64,000 nt of DNA from Chitinophaga fulva (lineage in GTDB: Bacteria; Bacteroidota; Bacteroidia; Chitinophagales; Chitinophagaceae), in NCBI RefSeq assembly GCF_012927205.1, contig NZ_JABBGC010000001.1, positions 930,001 through 994,000 of the forward strand, written 5' to 3'. Below are positions 50,992 through 60,674 of the stretch, one piece after another. Within the stretch, counting starts at the first letter, position 1; each line of letters begins with the position of its first letter. The position numbers and the translations under genes are program-made. The notes under the pieces are model-generated. The model did no database searches. It saw nothing but the letters and a program-made list of their open reading frames with translations, and was not told the origin of the DNA.

Positions 50992-53043
50992 ATGCCATTT
51001 AAGATACAAGCGCCTTATGCTCCCGCTGGTGACCAGCCGGAAGCCATCAGACAATTGACGGAAGGAGTACAGGAGGGTGAACAATATCAAACACTTTTGG
51101 GGGTGACCGGATCGGGTAAAACCTTTACTGTGGCCAACGTAATCCAGAATGTACAGCGCCCTACCCTGGTGCTGACCCACAACAAGACCCTCGTAGCCCA
51201 GCTCTATGGAGAACTTAAACAGTTTTTTCCTGAGAATGCGGTGGAGTACTTCGTATCCTACTATGATTATTACCAGCCTGAAGCATATATGCCGGTGAGC
51301 GATACCTATATCGAAAAGGACCTCGCCATCAATGAAGAATTGGACAAGCTACGACTGAGAGCCACATCCAACCTGCTTTCCGGGCGTCGCGATATTATTG
51401 TGGTGGCCAGCGTTTCCTGTATTTACGGTATGGGTAACCCTACCGAATATGAAAACGGGATTATCCGTATCCATCAGGGACAGACCTTTAGCCGGAACGC
51501 TTTCCTGCACGGACTGGTGAATTCTCTGTACAGCCGTACCACCGGCGATTTTAACAGGGGTAATTTCCGCGTACAGGGTGATACCGTGGATATCAACCTG
51601 CCTTATGTGGATTATGGCTATCGCATTACCTTCTTTGGTGATGAGATTGAAGAAATAGAAAGCTTCGATGTACAGAACGGGAAACGTATCGGTAAGATGG
51701 ACAATGCGGCCATTTTCCCGGCCAACCTGTACCTCGCGCCCAAAGACATCATGCAGCAGGTGATCTACGAAATACAGGATGAACTGCATGCACAGGTGGA
51801 GTATTTCAAAGCCAATGGGAAACTGATAGAAGCGCAACGATTGTCAGAAAGAGTGAACTATGATGTGGAGATGATCCGTGAACTGGGTTACTGTAGCGGT
51901 ATTGAGAACTATTCCCGTTTTCTGGACCGTCGTAAGCCTGGTACCCGTCCATTCTGCCTGATGGATTATTTCCCGAAGGACTTCCTGTTGGTGATCGATG
52001 AAAGCCACGTTACCATCCCGCAAATTGGTGGTATGTATGGTGGTGACCGTTCCCGTAAGCTGAACCTTGTGGAATTCGGTTTCCGCCTGCCTTCGGCGAT
52101 GGACAACAGGCCGCTCAATTTCTATGAGTTTGAGAACATGGTGAACCAGGCCATTTTTGTGAGCGCCACTCCCGGTGATTATGAGCTGAAGAAGACAGAA
52201 GGCATTGTGGTGGAACAGGTGGTACGTCCGACCGGCCTGCTGGAGCCGCCCATTGAAATACGGCCCAGTGTGAACCAGGTGGACGATCTGTTGGATGAAA
52301 TAGATAAAAGGGTGCTGAAAGGCGACCGTGTGCTGGTGACTACGTTGACCAAGCGTATGGCCGAAGAGATGGACAAATACCTGGGACGTATCAATATTAA
52401 GTCGCGTTACATTCACTCTGAGGTGGATACCCTGGAGCGTATCGAAATACTGCGTGACCTGCGTTTGGGCAATATCGATGTACTGGTGGGCGTGAACCTG
52501 CTGAGGGAAGGGCTTGACCTTCCGGAAGTATCGCTGGTAGCTATTTTGGATGCTGATAAAGAAGGCTTCCTGCGTGACGAGCGTTCGTTGACGCAGACGG
52601 CCGGTCGTGCAGCACGTAACGTGGATGGGCTGGTGATCTTCTATGCAGACCATATTACAGATAGTATGCAGCGTACCATTGACGAAACCAGTCGCCGCCG
52701 GGAGAAACAGGCGGCTTACAATGTGGAGCACAATATCACACCCAGGACGGTACGTAAGAGCAAAGAGCAGATATTGGGACAAACGTCTGTGCTGGAAATC
52801 AAGCATTTTGACGAGTCCTCTCCTTATGCTGTGCATGATGTGTCGCTGGTGGCGGAAGATGCCGTACAATTGGCCAAAGAAACGACTGCTTCGGCCAAAA
52901 CGATCCCGCAGATGGAAAAGGCTATTCAGAAAGTGAAGAAGGATATGGAAAAGGCGGCAAAAGATCTCGATTTTATGGAAGCTGCCCGTTTACGCGATCA
53001 GATGTTTGCTATGGAGCGGGAATTACAGGATATGAAACAATAA
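50992..53043 (+). CDS. uvrB: UvrB, excinuclease ABC subunit B
   Basis: A 683-residue nucleotide-excision repair helicase. Seen: Walker A GVTGSGKTFT near residue 40, the damage-gripping beta-hairpin VEYFVSYYDYYQPEAY with PVSDTYIEKD, the DEAH-type DESHVTIPQIGGMYGGDRSR, helicase motif GVNLLREGLDLPEVSLV, and QTAGRAARNVDG. The last 40 residues form a UVR domain (AKDLDFMEAARLRDQMF) that docks UvrC. The sequence is complete. Confidence 0.98.
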   Translation: MPFKIQAPYAPAGDQPEAIRQLTEGVQEGEQYQTLLGVTGSGKTFTVANVIQNVQRPTLVLTHNKTLVAQLYGELKQFFPENAVEYFVSYYDYYQPEAYMPVSDTYIEKDLAINEELDKLRLRATSNLLSGRRDIIVVASVSCIYGMGNPTEYENGIIRIHQGQTFSRNAFLHGLVNSLYSRTTGDFNRGNFRVQGDTVDINLPYVDYGYRITFFGDEIEEIESFDVQNGKRIGKMDNAAIFPANLYLAPKDIMQQVIYEIQDELHAQVEYFKANGKLIEAQRLSERVNYDVEMIRELGYCSGIENYSRFLDRRKPGTRPFCLMDYFPKDFLLVIDESHVTIPQIGGMYGGDRSRKLNLVEFGFRLPSAMDNRPLNFYEFENMVNQAIFVSATPGDYELKKTEGIVVEQVVRPTGLLEPPIEIRPSVNQVDDLLDEIDKRVLKGDRVLVTTLTKRMAEEMDKYLGRINIKSRYIHSEVDTLERIEILRDLRLGNIDVLVGVNLLREGLDLPEVSLVAILDADKEGFLRDERSLTQTAGRAARNVDGLVIFYADHITDSMQRTIDETSRRREKQAAYNVEHNITPRTVRKSKEQILGQTSVLEIKHFDESSPYAVHDVSLVAEDAVQLAKETTASAKTIPQMEKAIQKVKKDMEKAAKDLDFMEAARLRDQMFAMERELQDMKQ

Positions 53044-53451
53044 ATCGTCTCTCATTTCAGAAACATTATATAGAATTATTTATAATATATTTCTGGGAAA
53101 TTTTACTCCCAGTGATATATTATAAATATGTATAAAATTGATAAACAGTTGACTGCAATAGGTTGCCCCGGATTACAGTGACATCTCTCCCTGATTTTAT
53201 TGGAAAAATTGCAAGCCTTTCAAATCAATTTATAATTTCTTGAGTTTTAATTAATTGTAATTATGATATCGATTGCAAAATATCTTGTTTAGCATCGAAA
53301 TAAAAGATTGATATTATTATTTAATATTATATAATTGACTTTATCCTAATTTTAATAGCGATAATTCAAATTATTCGATTTTTAAGCCCTTCTATTTGAT
53401 GTTTTAAATTTCAACTCTACTTTTATTTAAGAAATTTAAAAATCAAATGCT
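53044..53451. other. AT-rich intergenic region upstream of the ammonium transporter
   Basis: No gene is seen in these 408 nt. Composition falls to long A/T tracts (for example around 53320-53350), quite unlike the flanks. Several ATATATT-type stretches could be promoter elements, but no clean TTTG/TAnnTTTG pair was found. A hairpin at the uvrB end (near 53072-53100, ATATATT/AATATAT) is weak. Confidence 0.5.
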
Positions 53452-54840
53452 ATGAAGAAAAGTTCATTCCAAGACTACCTCCCCTTTATTTTCCTGGCGG
53501 TAATAGCAATAATTGGAATTTTTATTCCAGCTCTCCCCAATTTTTCAGATGTTAGTAAGTATAATACGGCTGACATCGCCTGGATCCTGGTAGCATCTTC
53601 TCTGGTATTTTTGATGACGCCCGGCCTCTCCTTCTTTTATGGAGGCATGGTGAACCGGAAAAATGTGATATCTACCATGATGCAGAGCTTCATTGCCACC
53701 GGGTTGATCAGTGTGGTATGGGTAGTGGTTGGTTTCAGTCTGGCATTTGGAAAATCTTATCATGGCATTATCGGCTCTCCCGCTACTTATTTTATGTTTA
53801 ACCATGTTGGTTCCGGCGCTCCCTGGAGCCTGGCCCCCACCATTCCGCTGTTGTTGTTTGCGCTCTTCCAGATGAAGTTCGCCATTATCACACCAGCACT
53901 GGTGGTAGGTGCTGTAGCGGAAAGGATTCGTTTTACTTCTTACGTACTGTTCATGGTGCTGTTCAGCATCCTGGTATATGCTCCTATTGCACACTGGACC
54001 TGGCATCCGGACGGTATCCTTTTTAAACTGGGCGTACTGGACTTTGCCGGTGGCACAGTAGTGCATATCTCTGCTGGTTGCGCAGCCCTCGCAGGTGCGC
54101 TGGTACTGAAACGCAGAAAGGACCATATTGAAAAGAAGGAACTGCAGCCGGCAAATATTCCCTTTGTACTGTTAGGCACCGGCCTGCTGTGGTTTGGCTG
54201 GTTTGGTTTCAACGCTGGTTCTGCACTGGGTGCTAATGCACTGGCAGCTACGGCTTTTGCTACTACCAATACTGCTACGGCTGCTGCTGGCCTCTCCTGG
54301 GTTTTCTTTGACGTGATCCGTGGTAGAAAACCGTCGGCCCTTGGCTTCTGCATCGGTGCAGTGGTAGGTTTGGTGGCCATTACACCAGCTGCCGGTTATG
54401 TTGCTATCCCGCAAAGTATATTCATTGGTTTCATCGCTGCCATCATTTCCAACATGGCGGTTCACTGGAAATCAAAAACCAGCATCGACGACACACTGGA
54501 CGTATTCCCCTGTCATGGCCTCGGTGGTATGGTAGGCATGCTGTTGACCGGCATCTTCGCTACCAAAGCGATCAACGAAGGTGGCAACAACGGCTGGTTC
54601 TATGGCAACTTCGAGCTGTTCAGGAATCAGGTGCTTGGACTGTTGCTCGTAGTGGCTTACAGCTTCACCGTGTCTTATGCGATCTTCAAACTGATCAACT
54701 TCATCCATCCGCTGAGGGTATCTGAAGATGAAGAAGCGCTCGGCCTGGACGTGACCCAGCACAATGAACACTATCATCCTGCCATGCTGAGTGTTACCGA
54801 CAACGGCTCACTCAAAGAAGAAGAAATGGTGCACTCCTGA
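53452..54840 (+). CDS. amt: Amt family ammonium transporter
   Basis: A 462-residue ammonium channel with eleven or twelve membrane helices. The family landmarks are FLMTPGLSFFYGGMVNRKN, VVHISAGCAALAGALVL with the first pore histidine, and DTLDVFPCHGLGGMVGMLLTGIF with the second. An extended C-terminal tail (about 40 residues ending KEEEMVHS) follows the last helix and may contact a PII protein. No glnK gene is adjacent. A porin-like gene follows about 270 nt later on the same strand. Confidence 0.96.
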   Translation: MKKSSFQDYLPFIFLAVIAIIGIFIPALPNFSDVSKYNTADIAWILVASSLVFLMTPGLSFFYGGMVNRKNVISTMMQSFIATGLISVVWVVVGFSLAFGKSYHGIIGSPATYFMFNHVGSGAPWSLAPTIPLLLFALFQMKFAIITPALVVGAVAERIRFTSYVLFMVLFSILVYAPIAHWTWHPDGILFKLGVLDFAGGTVVHISAGCAALAGALVLKRRKDHIEKKELQPANIPFVLLGTGLLWFGWFGFNAGSALGANALAATAFATTNTATAAAGLSWVFFDVIRGRKPSALGFCIGAVVGLVAITPAAGYVAIPQSIFIGFIAAIISNMAVHWKSKTSIDDTLDVFPCHGLGGMVGMLLTGIFATKAINEGGNNGWFYGNFELFRNQVLGLLLVVAYSFTVSYAIFKLINFIHPLRVSEDEEALGLDVTQHNEHYHPAMLSVTDNGSLKEEEMVHS

Positions 54841-54945
54841 AAAGTACCGCCAGTAATGACCCTCAGTGATAGCAAGTTCTTTGAGTTCGATTCTGACCTT
54901 TATCAATTTTATTAAGACGTATAGATAATATCGTTTGAAAGATCT

Positions 54946-55010
54946 GGAATGGATAATTAATGAGATAGCATGCTGTAAAATAGTGAAACGCTTTCTTAAT
55001 TATCCATTCC
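54946..55010. repeat. Perfect 15-bp inverted repeat downstream of amt
   Basis: GGAATGGATAATTAA (54946-54960) and its exact complement (54996-55010) enclose 35 nt. There is no T-run, so it does not look like a terminator. It is one of several AT-rich dyads in the right half of the window. Confidence 0.65.
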
Positions 55011-55112
55011 TAACTATGTAGCATTAGCACGCGCACACACGCATCCCCAAAACAATACGCAGGAGAAGGCCGCATCATTGCTTACCATTTTTATCAACCA
55101 AACTATAAGTAC

Positions 55113-56195
55113 ATGAAACGAATGCTAACGACCTTATTTGTTATGGGTAACACCCTTGTTGCCTGGTCTCAATCCTCCGACACGCTGCCGGCACCGGCAT
55201 TCAAAATTTCAGGTTCTGCGGACGTCTATTATAAATATAACCTGAACGGTAATTATACTGACAATAAAACCAGTTTCACCAATTCCCATAACTCTTTTGA
55301 ACTGGGAATGGTTTCGCTCAAAGTGGAGCATGGATTTAAAAAAGGTAGCATAGTGGCCGATCTCGGCTTTGGAAAAAGGGCTGGTGAATTCTCCTATAAT
55401 GAACCGCCGTCACCGTCAAACGGCCTGTCGATGGCCATCAAACAATTATATGTGTCCTATCAGCTGACAGAGAAAGTAAAGCTGAGCCTGGGCAGTTACG
55501 CTACCCACGTAGGATATGAACTGGTAGATGCTTACCTGAACCGGAACTATAGCATGAGTTATATGTTCAGCTACGGACCGTTTTTTCATACCGGTGTAAA
55601 AGCAGATATCACCCTCAGTTCTTCACTGAGCGCGATGGTAGGCGTGTTTAATCCTACCGATCTCAAATCAGTCACCTTAAACAGTCATAAATATATAGGC
55701 GCACAGCTGGGCTTTGCCCCGGCCGAAACGCCCATCAAACTTTATCTCAACTATCTCGAAGGGAAAGATACGCTGGGCGTACAGAACCATCAGGTAGATG
55801 TGGTAGCCACCTACCAGGTAAATAATGTGCTGGGATTGGGTTACAATGGCACCTATAGTACTTACCTGAATACCCGTGCGCCTAAAGAAGACCGCAACAA
55901 TGCCAACTGGTGGGGCTCTGCCCTGTATGTGAATTGCGATTTCACCCACAAAGTGGGGCTTACGCTCCGCGGGGAATATTTCAGCGATAAAGACGGCGTG
56001 AAAGTGTTTGGCGCGGTACCGGGCGGAGGCAGCGTGGTAGCAGGTACCTTGTCCCTTAATTATAAGGCAGGAAACCTGACCATTATACCGGAATTCCGGG
56101 TAGATAAAGCGTCAGCGGATATTTTTAATAAATCAGGTGGAGCGCCCACTGGTGTTACGGCAAATGTACTGTTTGCTGCTGTTTATCACTTTTAA
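55113..56195 (+). CDS. Outer membrane beta-barrel porin-like protein
   Basis: A 360-residue protein with signal peptide (LFVMGNTLVAWSQ) and regular alternating strands ending in a C-terminal aromatic (FAAVYHF), typical of beta-barrels. Segments such as ISGSADVYYKYNLNGNY and FTNSHNSFELGMVSLKVEHG match the putative OM beta-barrel proteins often found next to amt in Bacteroidota. The likely role is a passage for ammonium or other small nitrogen compounds, by context only. Confidence 0.85.
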   Translation: MKRMLTTLFVMGNTLVAWSQSSDTLPAPAFKISGSADVYYKYNLNGNYTDNKTSFTNSHNSFELGMVSLKVEHGFKKGSIVADLGFGKRAGEFSYNEPPSPSNGLSMAIKQLYVSYQLTEKVKLSLGSYATHVGYELVDAYLNRNYSMSYMFSYGPFFHTGVKADITLSSSLSAMVGVFNPTDLKSVTLNSHKYIGAQLGFAPAETPIKLYLNYLEGKDTLGVQNHQVDVVATYQVNNVLGLGYNGTYSTYLNTRAPKEDRNNANWWGSALYVNCDFTHKVGLTLRGEYFSDKDGVKVFGAVPGGGSVVAGTLSLNYKAGNLTIIPEFRVDKASADIFNKSGGAPTGVTANVLFAAVYHF

Positions 56196-56356
56196 AAACC
56201 AAAATCTGACTACTGTAGGAAAGAGAGACTGGGGAACCCTTGCTGTGAAGGAGGTTGGCTTAAAAAGCCTGCCTCTTTTGCGCTTTTACATAGTAGCCCG
56301 GGATTTCAAGCACCCTCTGGTTTTCGCCTGGTCCGACATTTGAAACACATCGTAGC

Positions 56357-56376
56357 CCCCAGGCTTCAGCCCGGGG
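56357..56376. repeat. REP-like GC-rich palindrome
   Basis: CCCCAGGCTTCAGCCCGGGG, nearly the same element as at 50072-50091 (shared core AGGCTTCAGCC). A weaker relative (TAGCCCGGGATTTCAAGCACC) lies at about 56295-56315. All sit in the 228 nt between the porin and DUF2461 genes, where I see no gene. Confidence 0.6.
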
Positions 56377-56423
56377 AAATTTTGTCAGCCGCATGTATTA
56401 TCTTGCTATAAAAAATAAAAACA

Positions 56424-57083
56424 ATGTTACAGCCTTCCACGTTGAAGTTTCTGAAATCACTGAAACAGCACAATAACAAGGTCTGGTTCGACGAACACCG
56501 GGATCAGTATCTGACCGCCAAGACGGATTTTGAAAGCATGGTCCAGCAACTGATAGATGGTATGGCCAAACAAGATACCACGCTTGCCGGGCTACAGTTA
56601 AAGGACTGTGTATTTCGTATATACAAAGACGTTAGATTTTCGAAAGATAAGACACCTTACAAAATAAATATGGCCGCATCCTTTCAGGCTGGCGGAAAGA
56701 AGTCTACCCTTGCCGGGTATTATTTTCACCTGGAACCGGGCGGCAATAGCTTCGCCGGCGGCGGCCTCTGGATGCCACCTGCCCCTGAACTGAAAAAAGT
56801 GCGGCAGGAAATTGACTACAACTTTGAAGAGTTTGAACGCATCATCGCCAATAAAGGTTTTATCAAACATTTCGGAAAGGTAGAAGGCGATGCCCTCAAA
56901 ACGGTGCCCCAGGGATATCAGAACGATAATCCCGCTATAGCCTACCTGAAATTAAAAAGCCTCATTGTATCACACCCCGTAACGGATGACGCTTGTGTAC
57001 AGCCATCACTCGTCCGGGAAATCTTAAAAACATTTGCGCTCATGCAACCGCTGATTGCATTCATTAACCGTGCAATGGACTGA
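56424..57083 (+). CDS. DUF2461 family protein
   Basis: A 219-residue soluble protein with the DUF2461 pattern: LKFLKSLKQHNNKVWFDEHR, FRIYKDVRFSKDKTPYK, then GYYFHLEPGGNSFAGGGLW. The family is common in bacteria and unassigned biochemically. Complete, with start at 56424; it is followed by a long AT-rich inverted repeat. Confidence 0.93.
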   Translation: MLQPSTLKFLKSLKQHNNKVWFDEHRDQYLTAKTDFESMVQQLIDGMAKQDTTLAGLQLKDCVFRIYKDVRFSKDKTPYKINMAASFQAGGKKSTLAGYYFHLEPGGNSFAGGGLWMPPAPELKKVRQEIDYNFEEFERIIANKGFIKHFGKVEGDALKTVPQGYQNDNPAIAYLKLKSLIVSHPVTDDACVQPSLVREILKTFALMQPLIAFINRAMD

Positions 57084-57085
57084 CC

Positions 57086-57189
57086 CATTTAGTCATTTTT
57101 TCATTTTGTTATTTAACTATTGCATTGGGTAGATGGCCCTGGTACAGGCTTTAAATAGCCAAATAACAAAATGGAAAAATGACTAAATG
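57086..57189. repeat. Long AT-rich inverted repeat after DUF2461 gene
   Basis: Arms of about 36 nt (CATTTAGTCATTTTTTCATT... and its near-exact complement at the right end, 33 of 36 paired) enclose a loop with GGCCCTGGTACAGGCTTT. The right arm shares GGCTTT..AAATA.CCAAATAAC with the element at 61341-61434, so it belongs to a dispersed family. Confidence 0.7.
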
Positions 57190-57190
57190 A

Positions 57191-57442
57191 TTAGTTTTTG
57201 TGAATCAGAAACTCAAACGGACGCGCTTTTCGGTTCTTCAGTAAATTCTCCTTGTCTGTACGCGCGTGGGCAAACCGCTGATTGTAAACATTTGCCACCT
57301 CGATGATAGGAATTATTCCATCCAGTGTGTCCTGCTGGTCCACGATGTTCATGATTCTGGACACCTGTGAGGAAAAATTGGTGCTCCACTCTTCAGTAAA
57401 CTTGTGCATTAACAAAAGCTCACGATTGGTGTTGGTTTTCAT
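57191..57442 (-). CDS. Hypothetical 83-residue protein
   Basis: A small, helical, soluble protein (MKTNTNRELLLMHKFTEEW) ending RKARPFEFLIHKN. No family recognised. Its stop overlaps the edge of the AT-rich inverted repeat. Codon use looks normal, and no alternative frame is open. Modest support. Confidence 0.6.
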   Translation of the reverse strand: MKTNTNRELLLMHKFTEEWSTNFSSQVSRIMNIVDQQDTLDGIIPIIEVANVYNQRFAHARTDKENLLKNRKARPFEFLIHKN

Positions 57443-57757
57443 AGGACTAAAGGGTGTTTTCTGATTAGAAAATAACGAAAATATCCGGCATCTCTCTAAA
57501 ATTGGACTACTCTTTTTGCAAAAAGCTTAGTTGGCATAGGATTATGTTATCAAAATTGGATTTTATAAGCCACAAATCAATACTACTTCCGTGTAATTTT
57601 TACACTTTGTGTGTTATACTATTGTGAAATATCCAAAAAAAAGCAAGCGATAAGACGCTTGCTTTTAATGAGTTATGATTTCATTTTTCGTATAGTCATA
57701 CGCGGGACTACGTTTAGGGTGTATTACGGCACACAATTACATAGCACGACAGTATGA
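57443..57757. other. Intergenic region with terminator hairpin
   Basis: No gene is seen in these 315 nt. At 57639-57666 an 11-bp stem AAAAGCAAGCG / CGCTTGCTTTT with a 6-nt loop, flanked by an A-run on the left, can terminate the asd transcript on the minus strand. Confidence 0.7.
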
Positions 57758-58747
57758 TTATAACCAATTCTTTTGTTGCAAATATTCTGCAATCTGCACC
57801 GCATTTGTTGCAGCACCCTTGCGCAGGTTGTCAGCTACAATCCACATGTTCACAGTGTTCGGCTGTGTTTCATCACGACGGATACGGCCTACAAACACTT
57901 CATCTTTATCGTGTGCATCCTTCGGCATCGGGTATTGCGCCTTAGACGGATCATCTACTACTATTACACCAGGGGTCTGGGAAAGCAGCGCACGGACCTC
58001 ATTCACATCATAATCATTTTCGAATTCGATGTTCACCGCCTCGCTATGACCACCCATTACCGGAATACGTACAGTCGTAGCCGTTACTTTGATGCTGTCG
58101 TCGCGCATAATTTTCTTGGTCTCGTTTACCATCTTCATCTCCTCTTTCGTATAGCCGTTATCGAGAAATACGTCGATCTGAGGAATAACGTTCAGGTCAA
58201 TCGGATAAGCATATGCCATTTCCCCGCTGATGCCTTGTCTTTCATTCATCAGCTGGGTAACAGCCTTTACGCCGGTACCGGTCACAGACTGGTAAGTAGA
58301 TACCACCACTCTTTTAATCTTGTATTTTTCGTGCAGGGGCTTCAACACCAGCACCATCTGTATGGTAGAACAGTTAGGATTCGCAATGATTTTGTCTTCC
58401 TGTGTGAGCGCATCACCATTTACTTCCGGAACGACCAGTTTTTTAGCCGGGTCCATTCTCCAGGCGCTGGAGTTGTCAATGACGGTAATGCCTGCTGCTG
58501 CGAATTTAGGCGCCCACTCGAGAGAGGTGCTGCCACCAGCAGAGAAAATAGCCACATTAGGTTTCATGGAAATAGCCGTCTCAGCGCTCACCACCTTCCA
58601 GGTCTTACCCTTAAATGTTACTTCCTTACCTACGGACTTCTCAGAAGCCACGGGAATCAATTCAGTGACAGGGAAATTCCGCTCTGTCAACACCTGTAAC
58701 ATTTTTGAGCCTACCAGACCGGTCGCTCCTACTACGGCAACTTTCAT
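57758..58747 (-). CDS. asd: Aspartate-semialdehyde dehydrogenase
   Basis: A 329-residue NADP enzyme of the lysine, threonine, methionine and diaminopimelate pathway. It starts with the dinucleotide-binding MKVAVVGATGLVGSKML; the catalytic cysteine lies in IIANPNCSTIQMVL and the catalytic histidine in VMGGHSEAVNIEFE. Length and order match. A -7-like TAATTTTG on the minus strand (58777-58784) is 30 nt upstream of the start. Confidence 0.97.
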   Translation of the reverse strand: MKVAVVGATGLVGSKMLQVLTERNFPVTELIPVASEKSVGKEVTFKGKTWKVVSAETAISMKPNVAIFSAGGSTSLEWAPKFAAAGITVIDNSSAWRMDPAKKLVVPEVNGDALTQEDKIIANPNCSTIQMVLVLKPLHEKYKIKRVVVSTYQSVTGTGVKAVTQLMNERQGISGEMAYAYPIDLNVIPQIDVFLDNGYTKEEMKMVNETKKIMRDDSIKVTATTVRIPVMGGHSEAVNIEFENDYDVNEVRALLSQTPGVIVVDDPSKAQYPMPKDAHDKDEVFVGRIRRDETQPNTVNMWIVADNLRKGAATNAVQIAEYLQQKNWL

Positions 58748-58776
58748 TTTGTTTTACATTTTAATTTTTGGAGTCC

Positions 58777-58784
58777 CAAAATTA
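58777..58784 (-). promoter_or_regulatory. -7 box of asd
   Basis: TAATTTTG on the minus strand fits TAnnTTTG exactly, 30 nt before the start codon. A -33 element is not clear (nearest TTG is 24 nt away). Confidence 0.45.
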
Positions 58785-58899
58785 ATATATACGCACCGCT
58801 TTTCATAACAATCGGAAGTATTTATTCGGTGTTAAGACGGCATTAACATACAACTGTCAGATTACCTGTATGTTTGAGGCTTAAACCCCCATTTGAACC

Positions 58900-60579
58900 A
58901 TGAGTATGCCCATTGTTTGTATCGCCCTGCTGTGGCAGGTTGCGCTGAGCAGCGACACTGCCAATACCCCTGTTTATGACGTCGTGATTCACGAGATGAT
59001 GATAAAACCCGCTCCCGCAGTAGGTTTACCGCCCTTTGAATACATTGAGCTGCGCAACAGAAGCAGCCACGCTGTTCAGTTGCAGCGCTGGACACTGGCG
59101 GTAAACAAGCGGGAAGTCACACTACCATCCTGCTTGTTGCAACCGGATAGCCTGTTGGTGCTCTGTTCGCTGGCAGCAGGGTTTGCCGTGCCCAATGTGC
59201 TGCCGGTGGACCGGTTTCCGGCGCTGCCTGATGATACCGGGCTGGTGGTGCTGTATAACAACCGCCGGGAAGTGATGCATGCGGTGGCTTATACTCCTTC
59301 CTGGTATGGATTGCCCACGGCCTCCCGGGCGGGCCGCAGCCTTGAGATGCTGGACCCGTCGCAGCCCTGCAGCGGCAAAGTAAACTGGGCGGCTGCTTCC
59401 TCCCCGGCGGGAGGTACGCCAGGGGCCTATAATTCCGCGGCCCGGCGTATAACAGACGATACCCGGCCAGACCTTTATTTTATAGAGATGCCCGACAGCC
59501 TGCATCTGCTGCTTCACTTCAGCAAAACGCTTGATAGTGTGAAATCAGCCTCTCCGGCCGGTTATCAGGTGAGCTCTTCCCCGGTGGCTGCTGTGACAGT
59601 ACTGCCCCCGTTGTTTAACATTGTAGCCCTTCAGCTGGCATCGGCTGTTGATTCGGGGATAGTGGTCCTGCATGGTATTCCCGATTGCGCGGGAAACGAG
59701 AGCGGTATCAAAAACGGCCTGCCGTTTTTCCGGCCACAGCCGCCGGTTCCCGGGGATCTGGTCATCAATGAACTGTTGTTTGATCCACCCACTGGTGTAC
59801 CGGAGTTTATAGAATTATATAACCGCAGTTCACGCGCCATTAGTCTGCGGAATATTTCTCTTTGCGCCAGAAAGGCAGACGGACAACAGGGGCCCATAAA
59901 GAGAATAGTTACCAACAGCCGCTTGCTGATGCCCGGGCAATGGCTGGCAGTCACCACGGAGGCAGACCGCCTGTGCGGTTACTACCGTTGCGCCAGCCCG
60001 GAAAACATACAGGAAATCGCTGGTCTGCCGTCTATGCCTGCGGAGGGCGGGAGCCTGTTGTTGCTGGCCGACAGCACAGTGCTGGATGAAGTCCGCTACC
60101 TGTCGGATTTTCATTTTCCGTTGATGGGCCAGCCGAAAGGCGTGGCCCTGGAACGCAGGGACAGCGGCCATGTCGTCAATTGGATATCGGCGGCTGCTTC
60201 CGCAGGCTATGCCACGCCTGGATATGCTAATTCACATCCATGGCCCGAAATGGCGGACAATGCCCGCGTTACGCTGGAACCGGCAGTGTTTTGTCCGGAT
60301 GATGCTGTATCAGGCAGTCGCGCGATATTGCAATGGACGCTTCCCAATGCGGAGTGGGTAGGCAATGTAACGGTCTTCACTGCCAATGGCCTCCCTGTCC
60401 GCTATCTGGCGCGGAATATGACGATGGGAAATAAAGGGAATCTCTACTGGGATGGATTTGGAGAAAATAAAGTACTTTTGCCGCCAGGTATTTATATATT
60501 TTTAATTGAAATATTTGACCTCAAAGGCCGGGTCAAACGCTGGAAACAGCCCCTGGTCATGGCACGAAAGTTGAATTGA
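58900..60579 (+). CDS. Lamin-tail domain protein, exported
   Basis: A 559-residue protein. After a short signal-like N-terminus (PIVCIALLWQVALSS) it has two lamin-tail (LTD) beta domains: VVIHEMMIKPAPAVGLPPFEYIELRNRSS (split by length, first domain near residue 30) and GDLVINELLFDPP with EFIELYNRSS near residue 285. The C-terminal 90 residues look like a FlgD-type Ig fold (VTVFTANGLPVRYL then GIYIFLIEIFDLKGRVKRW). Such proteins are typical secreted or surface proteins of Bacteroidota, with no known enzyme activity. Confidence 0.8.
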   Translation: MSMPIVCIALLWQVALSSDTANTPVYDVVIHEMMIKPAPAVGLPPFEYIELRNRSSHAVQLQRWTLAVNKREVTLPSCLLQPDSLLVLCSLAAGFAVPNVLPVDRFPALPDDTGLVVLYNNRREVMHAVAYTPSWYGLPTASRAGRSLEMLDPSQPCSGKVNWAAASSPAGGTPGAYNSAARRITDDTRPDLYFIEMPDSLHLLLHFSKTLDSVKSASPAGYQVSSSPVAAVTVLPPLFNIVALQLASAVDSGIVVLHGIPDCAGNESGIKNGLPFFRPQPPVPGDLVINELLFDPPTGVPEFIELYNRSSRAISLRNISLCARKADGQQGPIKRIVTNSRLLMPGQWLAVTTEADRLCGYYRCASPENIQEIAGLPSMPAEGGSLLLLADSTVLDEVRYLSDFHFPLMGQPKGVALERRDSGHVVNWISAAASAGYATPGYANSHPWPEMADNARVTLEPAVFCPDDAVSGSRAILQWTLPNAEWVGNVTVFTANGLPVRYLARNMTMGNKGNLYWDGFGENKVLLPPGIYIFLIEIFDLKGRVKRWKQPLVMARKLN

Positions 60580-60646
60580 TGCCAGCCCTTTGCTAACGGC
60601 ATTTTCAAGGTGAAAATTTGTCAGCGGGCAATCTATTATAATTATT

Positions 60647-60654
60647 TATATTTG
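60647..60654 (+). promoter_or_regulatory. -7 box of the DUF5606 gene
   Basis: TATATTTG at 60647-60654, an exact TAnnTTTG match, 20 nt before the start codon. The nearest TTTG upstream (60617) gives a spacing of 26, longer than usual. Confidence 0.45.
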
Positions 60655-60674
60655 CGCTTCCTAAAAATTAGAAC

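Noticed and set aside
51844..52869. A 341-codon minus-strand frame opposite uvrB
   Set aside because: It is a shadow of uvrB, rich in His, Gln and Thr with no domain.
56137..56343. A 68-codon plus-strand frame after the porin-like gene
   Set aside because: It overlaps the porin end in another frame and then runs through REP-like repeats. No domain.
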